Shown: positions 5,837-16,500 of the stretch, one piece after another
How the letters are laid out: every line of letters begins with the position of its first letter
Numbering within the stretch: the stretch's first letter is position 1
Assembly (NCBI GenBank): GCA_905233405.1
Contig: CAJOEG010000002.1
Coordinates: forward strand, 1-21,775
Direction: 5' to 3'
DNA length: 21,775 nucleotides
Origin: an uncultured Bacteroidales bacterium
GTDB taxonomy: Bacteria; Bacteroidota; Bacteroidia; Bacteroidales; ML635J-15
The notes under the pieces: generated by a model
The model's input: only the letters and a program-made list of their open reading frames with translations
What the model was told of the DNA's origin: nothing
Database searches by the model: none
Made by a program: the position numbers and the translations under genes

Positions 5837-7468
5837 ATGGTTACCAAGGAGAATCGTCGTTTTTACGTCTATTTGCTGATATGGATGGCGGTGGACTTTG
5901 TTCAGGCAATACTGACAAACATCCACTCCGATGAGGCATATTATGCAATGTACGGCGAATTTCTCGACTGGGGCTACTACGACCATCCGCCGATGGTGGC
6001 GCTGATGACATTCCTTAGCAGCCTTGTCGGATTCGGAAACCTGTCGGTGCGTCTGCTGACAGTGCTAATGCATGGAGGTACTTTGCTGTTCGTGTGGAAA
6101 ACCGTCAGCGACAAGGATTTTACAATAAGTGATGTTAACCGATTTTTCATCATCGCATCTTCATTGGTGATGTTCGTGCTATATGGTTTTGTCACAACTC
6201 CCGACGCCCCGATTTTGTTTTTCACGGCAATGTTCTTCTTCCTGTACAAGCGTTATCTGGAGAAAAAATCCTTGGCGGTTGCGCTGTTAATCGGAGTAAG
6301 CATTGCCTGTATGCTTTACAGCAAGTATATGGCTGTGCTTGTGGTCTCGTTCGTGCTTGTTTCTAATCTAAAGTTACTAAAGGACTGGAGATTATGGCTC
6401 GCTGTGATTTTGGCAGCAGCCTTGTTCGTACCACACGCCCTGTGGCAGGTTAACAACGATTTTCCATCGCTCAGGTACCATCTCGTACTTCGCAACGATT
6501 CGTTCTCGTGGAAGTATCCGCTTGAATTTATTCCGAACCAGTTGCTGATATTCAATCCCGTATGCTTCTTTTTAGTACTTTATTTCTGTTGGAAATCAAG
6601 GCGTTGTGAAGATAGATTCTTGCGTGCCTGTATGTTCGTTTTTGTTGGATTTGTTATTTTCTTCTGGATTATGACAATCAAAGGGCATTCGGAGCCGCAT
6701 TGGACAATAGTCGCTTCTATTCCTGCCATAATTGTGTTGTTCTGGCAAACACGCGACGAAAAGTGGACAAGAAGGCTTAATTACCTTGTACTTCCTTTCT
6801 CGGCGATTATTGTTGTTGGAAGAATCTGTCTTTGCGCTGACGTGGCATCAGAATCCACAGGATTTAAAGATTGCAAACAGGAAATGACAGAAGTTCGCGA
6901 ATTGAGTGCGGGAAAGCCAGTTGTCTTTTATTCTTCGTTTCAGTTACCGTCGCTGTACCGCTACTATACGGGCGCTGAAGGGATGGCATTGAGTTCCATC
7001 TACAATAGGTACACACAGTACGATATTTTGCAGAGGGACAAGGAGTTGCAAGGGAAGGAAGTGTTTGCTGTTTCTGCGTATCATTTCTCCAGTATGCAGC
7101 AGATTGGCGATTACGAATTGTTCTATGCAGAGTTTTCCAATTTTCAGGGGACAAATCGGGTGGATATAGAGGTAAAAGACACAAAAATAGAGAATGATTC
7201 CGTCCTTATGGACATTACGCTTACGAATAACTATGACATTCCGTTTGACTTCAATCATCCTGGATTGCCAGTGATGATAGGTGCTATGTACATGGATGTT
7301 AATGATTTGAAACGCGAATATTCCCAAATTTCAAACGACTTGCAGATACAGCCACACCAAACGGTGCCGTTGCAGATAAAATTCAAGTTGATGCGGGACA
7401 TCCCATTCGTTATATGCTTGGCGAACAAGGTTAACATATCGCCAAATAGCAAAGTGATGGAATTATAA
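5837..7468 (+). CDS. GT39/ArnT-type (PMT_2) integral membrane glycosyltransferase
   Basis: The 543-residue protein has about eleven hydrophobic helices in the first 340 residues, then a soluble C-terminal part (about 345-543). Between the first two helices the loop reads HSDEAYYAMYGEFLDWGYYDHPPM (30-53). The Asp-Glu pair (32-33) is in the catalytic position of the GT-C family that includes ArnT and protein O-mannosyltransferases, and the Y-Y-x-H-P-P segment is typical of PMT_2 proteins. Such enzymes move a sugar from a polyprenyl-phosphate donor to lipid A, a glycan or a protein on the outer face of the inner membrane. Donor and acceptor cannot be told here. The gene stands alone, about 200 bases after the SPFH gene and about 105 before the giant surface gene. 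No clear promoter was found for it. Confidence 0.82.
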   Translation: MVTKENRRFYVYLLIWMAVDFVQAILTNIHSDEAYYAMYGEFLDWGYYDHPPMVALMTFLSSLVGFGNLSVRLLTVLMHGGTLLFVWKTVSDKDFTISDVNRFFIIASSLVMFVLYGFVTTPDAPILFFTAMFFFLYKRYLEKKSLAVALLIGVSIACMLYSKYMAVLVVSFVLVSNLKLLKDWRLWLAVILAAALFVPHALWQVNNDFPSLRYHLVLRNDSFSWKYPLEFIPNQLLIFNPVCFFLVLYFCWKSRRCEDRFLRACMFVFVGFVIFFWIMTIKGHSEPHWTIVASIPAIIVLFWQTRDEKWTRRLNYLVLPFSAIIVVGRICLCADVASESTGFKDCKQEMTEVRELSAGKPVVFYSSFQLPSLYRYYTGAEGMALSSIYNRYTQYDILQRDKELQGKEVFAVSAYHFSSMQQIGDYELFYAEFSNFQGTNRVDIEVKDTKIENDSVLMDITLTNNYDIPFDFNHPGLPVMIGAMYMDVNDLKREYSQISNDLQIQPHQTVPLQIKFKLMRDIPFVICLANKVNISPNSKVMEL

Positions 7469-7499
7469 CAGAATTTTCAAATCAAAGAAAAAATCTTTT

Positions 7500-7532
7500 T
7501 TTGCTCTAACTTATTAAAAATTAGTATATTTG
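7500..7532 (+). promoter_or_regulatory. Bacteroidetes-type promoter for the giant GLUG protein
   Basis: TTTG at 7500-7503 and TATATTTG at 7525-7532 match both boxes exactly, with a 21-base spacer. Transcription would start near 7539, about 35 bases before the ATG at 7574. The leader is AT-rich and has no obvious Shine-Dalgarno sequence, as is common in this phylum. Confidence 0.7.
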
Positions 7533-7573
7533 CAAGTTGAACAAAATGTGTATATAGTAAATTTTATTTATAT

Positions 7574-10500
7574 ATGAGAAAAATATTTATACTTATTTGC
7601 GTATTTGCGCAATTTTTAGGTATCGCTAAGACTTATTCTCAGGGCGCTTGGGATGGTGCCTCTGTGGACTATAGCTGGTACACTGGTCACGAAAGTGATC
7701 CGACGTATACAATTAGCACCGCAAATGAACTTGCTGGTTTGGCATGGCTTGTAAAGGATGGCGGTGTTACTTTCGCAGGAAAGACCATCAATATCGGTAG
7801 TGACCCTGCTAATCCAGTTGTTATTGACCTTGGTGGAAACACATGGACGCCAATCGGTTACTATGCAAGTTCTTCGGCGATTTATCCGTTTAGAGGTAGT
7901 GTCAATGGTAATAACTGTACAATTAAGAACTTCCGCACCAGCGGTTCCCACAGAGGTTTGTTCGGTTATGTAAGGTCAGATACAGATGAAGCAGGCGATG
8001 ACATTGTGATTCAAAACATCAATGTTGAAGCAAATATCTCTGGCACGCAGTATGTTGGCGGTATCTGCGGATATATCTGCGGATATTCAAAAAAGATTAA
8101 CGATGTATATCATTACCGTCGTAATGCTAGAATCCAAAATTGTACGTTCAACGGCACGATTTCGGCGTCGTCGTCCGATTCGTATGCGGGCGGTATTGCA
8201 GGTATTGCATATTATACTGTGATTGATGAGTGTGCAACAGCAGGGCGAGTTTCCGGCACAAGTTATGTCGGCGGTATTGCCGGTGACGCATACAGTGGAA
8301 GCAGTAATGTTGATTATAAACCAATAGTAGAAAATTGTGTCAATTCTGCACTTATAAGTGGCGCAGGAGCAAATGTTGGAGGCATTTTAGGATATGCTTA
8401 CTATGCCATTGTTCGATACAATCTAAATGCTGGGTGCATATTTGGCAATTCTGAATATACAGGCGGTATAATTGGCAATGTTGCAACTAAATCAACTGTT
8501 GTAAGTTATTGTTTAAACGTAGGTACTGTCAAAAATGGCGTTTCAGAGTATTCCAGCGGTTCAATTGTCGGTAGATGCGGAACAGATGCAACCTCAGACG
8601 CAACGTTAACCGCAATGCTAAATGCAATAACATACTGCTATTCTGACAGTCAGCTTTCGCCTGCGTATTGTGTTTGGGGAGAAAATAGAGTCGATCACTA
8701 CGAGTCCAGACTTACAAGCGAAATTACAGGAACCTCACCAACAGGCCTATCAGGAAGCGACTGGGCTTCGCACTGGGATTTTAACGACGGTTATTATCCT
8801 GTTCCTACATCTCTTGCATCATCAAACTTTGCAAAGTTGGCTTCGGCACCTATATTTTTAGCGAATGACGAAATCTATAATAATGTAGCAACTGATTTTA
8901 CTGCCTGCCAATACGTTTCGTGGACGAGCAATAATACTAGTTTTATTGATATAGAATCAGACGGAAGCAATGCTGATGTTACAGGTATGGGTCGCGCTGA
9001 ACTCACAGCGACTATCGGAGGATTATCTAAAGTTATAATTATTGATAACCGTGATGACAGTGAATTGCCAGACCCATTAACAATTGAAAACCTTGATGAA
9101 TTAAAGGATTTCCGTGATGCAATAAATGGGGTTGCTCCAGATTATAAGGGAGCCTTTTCGTTTAATGGTTTTGCGGAATACAACTTTGTAATTACAAATA
9201 ACATTGACTTGAATAATGAAGAATGGGAACCAATCGGAACATCGACACATCCTTTTAGCGGATATATAAATGGAGGCGACTATACAATATCTGGATTAAA
9301 AATTACAGCAAGCGAAGGTTACAAGGGTTTGTTCGGATATGTGCAGTCGGGTACGATAGAAAACCTTACAGTAAAAGGAAATCTCAGAGGAACTACATAT
9401 TTGGGCGGTATCTGCGGTTTTATAAATGGTACTACAACAAACCCAGCTACAATCTACAACTGTCATTTCATAGGAGATATAACTACCACTTCGACAAGCA
9501 GTGCATACGTTGGTGGTATATGTGGTTATGCACAGGTATATACAGACATCTCTGCTTGCTCTGCAACAGGTAACGTAATGTCACCTAACCAGAAGGCTAG
9601 CTATATGGGTGGTATCGCTGGATATTTTTATGGCGGAGGTTCTACATATACGGCAGGCTTAAACAACTGTATCAACCTTGCCGAAGTTTCGGGTAATGGT
9701 TATATAAGCGGTATTGCAGGATGTGTGAGCAGATATGCCGAAATAACGAATAACCTGAACGCAGGAAACGTTTATGGAAAGACTACGACAGTCGGCGGTA
9801 TAATAGGTAGCAGTGCAAATGCAAACGTGGTTTATGTCACAGGAAACATAAATGCAGCGACAGTAAATTCAGGCGCAAGTGTGATAGGTACGTTTACCGA
9901 TACAAATTACGATGTCGCTCCAGAAAATAACTACTACGACAGTCAGCGTTCCAGCCTTGAAGATAGCAGGGCAGCAGGTTCAACAACATCTGCTCTTGTT
10001 GTCTTATCGTTGGATGGTTGGACAGCAACCGATGGCTATCCGCTGCCAGAAGGTTTTTCAAATGAAGATGTAAAGGATGTTGCAAAAACTATTGTTGCAT
10101 TTAGTGGCAGTGAAATATATAATGCTGTATCAACTTCATTTTCATTAGGAACATTCTCAGATGCTTTGTGGGAGTCGGATGACGAAACTATTGTGTCGAT
10201 TTCGGGTACGACCGCTACAGTTACAGGTGAATTAGGAAATGTAGTTCTTACTGTTTCAAAGGACGAAACTGATTATTACAAAAAGGTATTGATAAGCGTT
10301 GCTATAGATGAAGACCCTCTGACTATTGCAAGTTATTTGGATCTTGTTAATTTCCGCGATGCTGTAAATGCAGGTCTCGAAGGAAGCTACAAGGGACACG
10401 CAAACAACAATGGTTTCGCAGGCGTAAACTTCAAGGTGACAGCCGATATTGATATGACCGATGCAGAAAATACATGGGTAGCAATCGGTACAGCAACAAA

Positions 10501-13500
10501 TCCTTTCCGTGGAAACTTTGACGGTGGTAGCGAAGAAGGATTTAAATTTACCAATATGACAATCAATGCGTCTGGCAGCTATACTGGTCTATTCGGTTAT
10601 GTATACCCGTTGACAACAAGTTCGACAATAGAAAACATCGACCTGAGCGGAACCATAACTGCAAAGTCGTATTCGGGTGCTATTGTCGGATATGCAAAGG
10701 GAACAAATGCGGAGCGCAATGTTACAATCGACAACTGCCATTTCAATGGTTCATTGGCAGGTGGTAGTTATGTCGGCGGCATCTGCGGTTACGCTGGTGC
10801 ATATACTGATATAAGCAATTGTACTTCTGCCGGAACAAAGATTACTGGTTCATCGACAAGTGTTGGTGGTATCTGCGGTTATTCTACAGGTAATGCTACT
10901 ACAACTAACAAAATTTCTGGTTGCGCAAGTATGTCGAAGAATTTGCGTGGTACTGGTAATGTCGGTGGTATTGTCGGCTATGCACAGAATACCGATGTAA
11001 GTTATAGCGTCAATGCGGCAATAGTAAATGCAAACAATGCTGTTGTTGGTGGTATTGCTGGTAATGTTCTCAGTGGTGCAAGCCTTACCGAATGTTTCAA
11101 TTTCATTACGGTTTACGAAATTGGTTATATATATGGTGCCAACGAGGGAAGCGATAACATTACAGACTGCTACTACGACTCTAAATTCTGTGTTGCTGGT
11201 ACTGCCAATGGAACAGCCAAGACAACAGCAGAAATGATAGGACTTTCGCTGTCATCAACCAACTGGACAACGGGTTCGGGTTCATATCCTAAGCCTAAAG
11301 GCATAGCAGAACGTTCAGAAACAAAGGTGGCTTGCGCTCCTATAACATTTACTAATAGTTCCGAAGATAACCAGAATAAGAATTTGCCGGATTCCTACAA
11401 TATTTATACGACAGGTGGCATTGAATGGACATCACCTTCAGATGGTACTGTAATTACAATAGGTGATGGTTCTGTAAGTATGCTTACTACCACATTCAGC
11501 AAAATTGTTATGGTTGCTGCTCTTGACGGTTGGGAAAAAGAAATAGACTTGTTCAATAGTGTATATGGTAGTTTAATTGAAATCCATAACTATTCGGAAC
11601 TTGCCGCATTCCGTACTGCTGTAAACAATGGTCCTTCGGGAGAATATAACGGTGTTTCGGCTACGACAGGTTTCGCTGGCAAGACTGTTATAATTACAAC
11701 TGATTTTTCAATTACAGCCAACTGGACTCCTATTGGAACCGCAACATATCCATTCAAGGGAACATTCGATGGTCAGGGACATACTATTTCAAATTTGCGT
11801 CATACATCAAGCAGTACACCAAGAGGCTTGTTCGGATATATAGAGAACGCCGAAATCAGGAATCTGAATGTCAACACAGGAACCTATACAACAAAGGCTA
11901 CAACTTACGGTGGCGGTATTGTCGGCAATTCAGTGAATTCAACCATTGAGGATTGCTCATTCAATGGACAGATAGCTTCTACTTCCACTTGGATAGGCGG
12001 TATTGTCGGAAAGATGGTTTCAACAACGGTAAGACGTTGCGTTACCGCTGGAACAATAACATCTTCAGCCTCAAACTATGTTGGCGGTATATGCGGACAC
12101 GCTTCATACGGTGAGTCAGCATCGGTAATTGAAGACTGCGCCAGCAATATGGATATTTTCGGTGTATCATCTGTAGGTGGTATTGCAGGTTATATTTCCA
12201 ACTCTACAATACAGCGTTGTATCAATGCCGGTAACGTATCTGGTCAGACTAATAATGTAGGTGGTATAGTAGGTTATGAAACAGATGATATGGCTGTTGT
12301 TGCAAATAACCTCAACGCAGGTACTGTATATACAGGTGGTGGTGTTATCGGATTCAAGCATCCGGATGCTACCGCAACAAACAACTATTACGACAACCAG
12401 AGAAGCGTGGATATGCACGGAATCGCAGAGGTAGGTGAAGACGGTGACCCATCGGATACCGGTGCTACAGAAAATGCAACAGTAGACTTAATTGGAACAC
12501 AAGGTCTCTTCGCTTCTGGCTGGACAGAAAGTACTGGTATGTATCCAGTTCCTTCTGCAATAAGTTCTCATGATGCTGCAAAGTTGGCTGCCGTACCAGT
12601 CCTGTTTGGTACTCAGAAGTACAATTTGGTAAGGAATAACTTTACCGTTGGAACTATTACTGATTTGACTTGGGAAAGCAACAACACTGCTTATATATCA
12701 ATATCTGGAAGTACAGCAACCGTTGATGGCACCGGATATAATACAGCAACACTTACAGCAACTTATAACGGTTGGAAAAAGACAGTTCCTGTACTTAATC
12801 CTACCGATGAAAATCCTTTGCTGATTTCAACCTTGGCAGAACTTAAGAACTTTAGGAATGCAGTAAACGCAGGTGGTTCCGGTTCTTATAAGGGTGTGCC
12901 TAATGTAGCAGGATTCTCTGGAAAGGATTTCAAGTTGACATATTCTGGCGACTATGATTTGAATAATGAAGAATGGGAGCCTATTGGTAAGTCGGCAAGT
13001 TATACTTTCAACGGAAACCTTGACGGTAATGACAAAAATATCATCAATCTGAGCGTAACCGCTACCGATGCCGACTATAAGGGCTTGTTCGGATATATTA
13101 TTGGTGGAAGCATCAAGAACTTGAACGTAAAGGGTGATGTTGCAGGAAAGAGTTATGTTGGCGGTATATGCGGCTACGTAAAGGGTGCAAACTCCGACAA
13201 CTATTCTGCAATTACCAACTGTACTTTCACTGGAAATGTTACAGCAGCCACTTCGTATGCAGGTGGTATGACCGGCTACAATGGCAATTATACGAATATT
13301 GACACTTGTAGGGTTGCAGGTACAGTTACCGCAAGTACATCATACGCAGGAGGTATTACGGGAACTTCGGTTGGTACAAGTTCCTACCGCAATGCAGTAG
13401 CAAGTTGTACAAATGCTGCAAAGGTAAGTGCCAATACCAACTATGCCGGTGGTATTGTTGGAGAAAACTCCTATTCAAATGTCCAGTATTGTAACAATGG

Positions 13501-16500
13501 TGGTGATGTTTCTGGTTCATCTTATTTGACCGGTGGTATTACAGGTCACAACAAGTCGTCGGCAACTGTTATATATTGTATTTCGACTTCGTATGTAAAT
13601 AATGGTGGAGCAATTATTGGTCACAACGAGGCTACTGCAACTGGCAACTTCTACGACAAGCAGAGAACATCTGTAAAGGGTATTTCGGCAACCGACGGTA
13701 CAAGTGCCGACCAAAGCGGCAAGGCTGTTGGTCTGCTTACAGAGGCTATGACCGGTGAAACACCAAGCGGAATATCTGGTGACGGTTGGATTCCTCTGCA
13801 CTGGACATACGTTGACGGATTGTATCCTATATCAGCAAATCTTGAATCTGACGACTTTGCCGTTGTAACTTCAATTCCTATTTTCCTTGTTGGCAACTGG
13901 AATAATGTAACCGAAGCAAACTCACCGTTCACAGTAGGTAATCCAACAGGAACCGCTTGGAGCCTTGTCAATAACACTGGTTACATAACGATTTCTGCTC
14001 CAGATGCTACAGTTAGCCAAGTTTCAGATTTGAATTCAGAAATCCTTGTTGCCACACTGAATGGTAATGTATCGAAAAAGTTCTATGTCTGCGACTTTGA
14101 AGAGATACCCGATATGTATATCTATACTATAGCAGAACTGAAAAATTTCCGTGATGCAGTCAACAACAGAGGCGAAGGTATTTACAAGGGTATAATCAAC
14201 AACGACGGTTATTTAGGCGTAACTTTCATCTTAGACCCAACAGAAACCATCGATTTGACCGGTGAAAACTGGATACCTATAGGTAGCGAACAAGACAAAT
14301 GCTTCGCTGGTATCTTTGATGGAAATAACAAAGAAATTCAGAATCTTACAATAACTGGTTATTCAAACGACTTTGCAGGTTTGTTCGGTTATGTAAATGG
14401 TGGCGAAATAATGGATTTGACGCTTACAAATGTCGACATAGCAACATCTGGAAGTTATGCTGGCGCAATATGCGGTCGCATTGGAGGAACTGCTGCTGCA
14501 AAATATTCGCCTATCACCAACTGCACGGTAGATGGTACTATTACCTCGACTAATGGCACTGCCGGTTATGTTGGTGGTATCGCAGGCTATGTAAACACTT
14601 ATGCAAATATTGCAGATTGCAACGCTAACGTTAATATTAACGCTTATAGCCACGCTGGTGGTATTGCAGGTTATGTCAATGCTTCAAAATCAGACAACAA
14701 CATAATTGAAAACTGTATAAGCAGTGGTTCGGTAACAACTAGCAGCACTTATGCTGGTGGTATTGTCGGTTACTTCAAGAACGACGGTTTAATATACAAT
14801 TGTGTTAACAGAGGTGCCGTTCAGGCATCGGCAAATGCAGGTGGTATTGCAGGCCGTACCGATGGCGCCGATTCCGGCAACCTATTCTGTATTGTTGAAT
14901 CCTGCAGGAACGACAATACTGTAACAACTACCGCATCTACATCTTATGCAGGCGGAATCGTCGGCTATGCCAATACATACGTAAAGATTAAGAAATCGGC
15001 AAACAGCGGCGATGTAACTGCTAAGAAATATACTGGTGGAATCCTCGGTTATTCGCCTAGCACAATTTCTGCAAAGCATAATGTAATATCAAATTGTACG
15101 AACAGTGCAGTTATTACAGGAACCACATACGTTGGCGGTATTTTCGGCTCCAGCACCTATACCGATGTTTCTTACAACAACAACGGTGGTAATGTAAACG
15201 GAACTACTTCCACATACGTAGGTGGTATAGCAGGTCTTAATCCTGAAAGCACTACATTGTTGTGCAACCTCAGCACTGGTACGGTTATGTCGAGTACTGT
15301 TGCAGAAAATGCTTTGGTTGGAACAAGCAGCACTGGAACAATAACCGAGACTTACTACGACAACCAGAGGATGAAACCTATTTCAGAAAATGGAGTTCAT
15401 ACCTTGCAGCTTGTTGGCACATCACCATCGGCATTGACTGGTGAAGGATGGACAGAAGAAAACTTTGTATTCTCCGCAAATATGTATCCTATGCCAAAGG
15501 GAACAGAAACATATCCGGAAACACAACTTGCCGCAACACCTATTATTCTTTATGGAACAGAAGTTTACGATTCTGTATTTAGCGCTTTTGCTGTCGGCAC
15601 CGAAAATTCGGTATCGTGGACAAGCAGTGACGACCATATAGAAATAAGCGGTTCGAGTGCTGGTGTTACATTGAAATGTACCGAGACCGCCGATGTTGAA
15701 CTTACTGCATCGATAACCGACGAGGTAACGCTTAATAAGATTGCAAACTTAAAGTTGGCAAGACTTAAACTTTCGCCTATCGCAGGACAAGCAGCGCCAT
15801 ATAATGTATGGGTAAGTGTGGCGGCAAGCGATAATAACGACTGGGCAACACCAAGCAACTGGATGACATACGATGACGGAAGATATACTAATGCAACCGT
15901 TAGTCCTGCTAGCGGTTCAAATATCGTACTTCTCAAAAATGATGCGCAAGGAGAAAATGCTTGTGTATTTGTTTCGCCAGTAATTGACGGAGACATATCA
16001 GTTGGCAATATCTTTGTTGAAGAGGACGTTACTTTTGATTTAGGAGGCAATTCTCTTGTAATTGCTGGTAATGCTGCAACAATTAATGGCTTTATAATTG
16101 GTGCTGTCGATTTTGGCGAGGAGTCTGGTTGTGATGGCGAAGGTTATATTGATGGACCTATCACAAAGCACGGTTCTTCGACATTCAAATTCTTGACTGG
16201 ACACGATGGACGTTTTTCTGCCTTTGAAATGACTCCTGCAGGCGACGCTGATGTTACTGTTACTTACCATTCCGATAATACGGGAATGCTTGGCGGCAGT
16301 ATGAGCGGTGGCCTTGACCACGTATCAGATATTGAATACTGGCACGTTGTATCAAACAAAACCTTGGCAAGTGTAAGATTATACTATGGTGCAGGCGACC
16401 ACGGAATTGAAAGCGCGGAAATACCACATCTTGAAGAAGATTTAAGGATTGCATATTCAAAAGGTTCTGAATGGATAAATATTGGTGGTGAATTCGTTGA

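Noticed and set aside
7484..7502. AAAGA-AAAAA-TCTTT followed by Ts after the glycosyltransferase as a terminator
   Set aside because: The stem is five bp and almost all A-T, too weak to support. The T-run also overlaps the -33 box of the next promoter.
7699..15765. Possible CRISPR-like or nucleotide tandem repeat
   Set aside because: The repetition is at the protein level with a period over 1.2 kb and diverged DNA. There are no short identical repeats with spacers.
15565..16050. 161-codon minus-strand frame within the giant gene
   Set aside because: It lies opposite well-supported coding sequence with module-level homology on the plus strand and has no domain.
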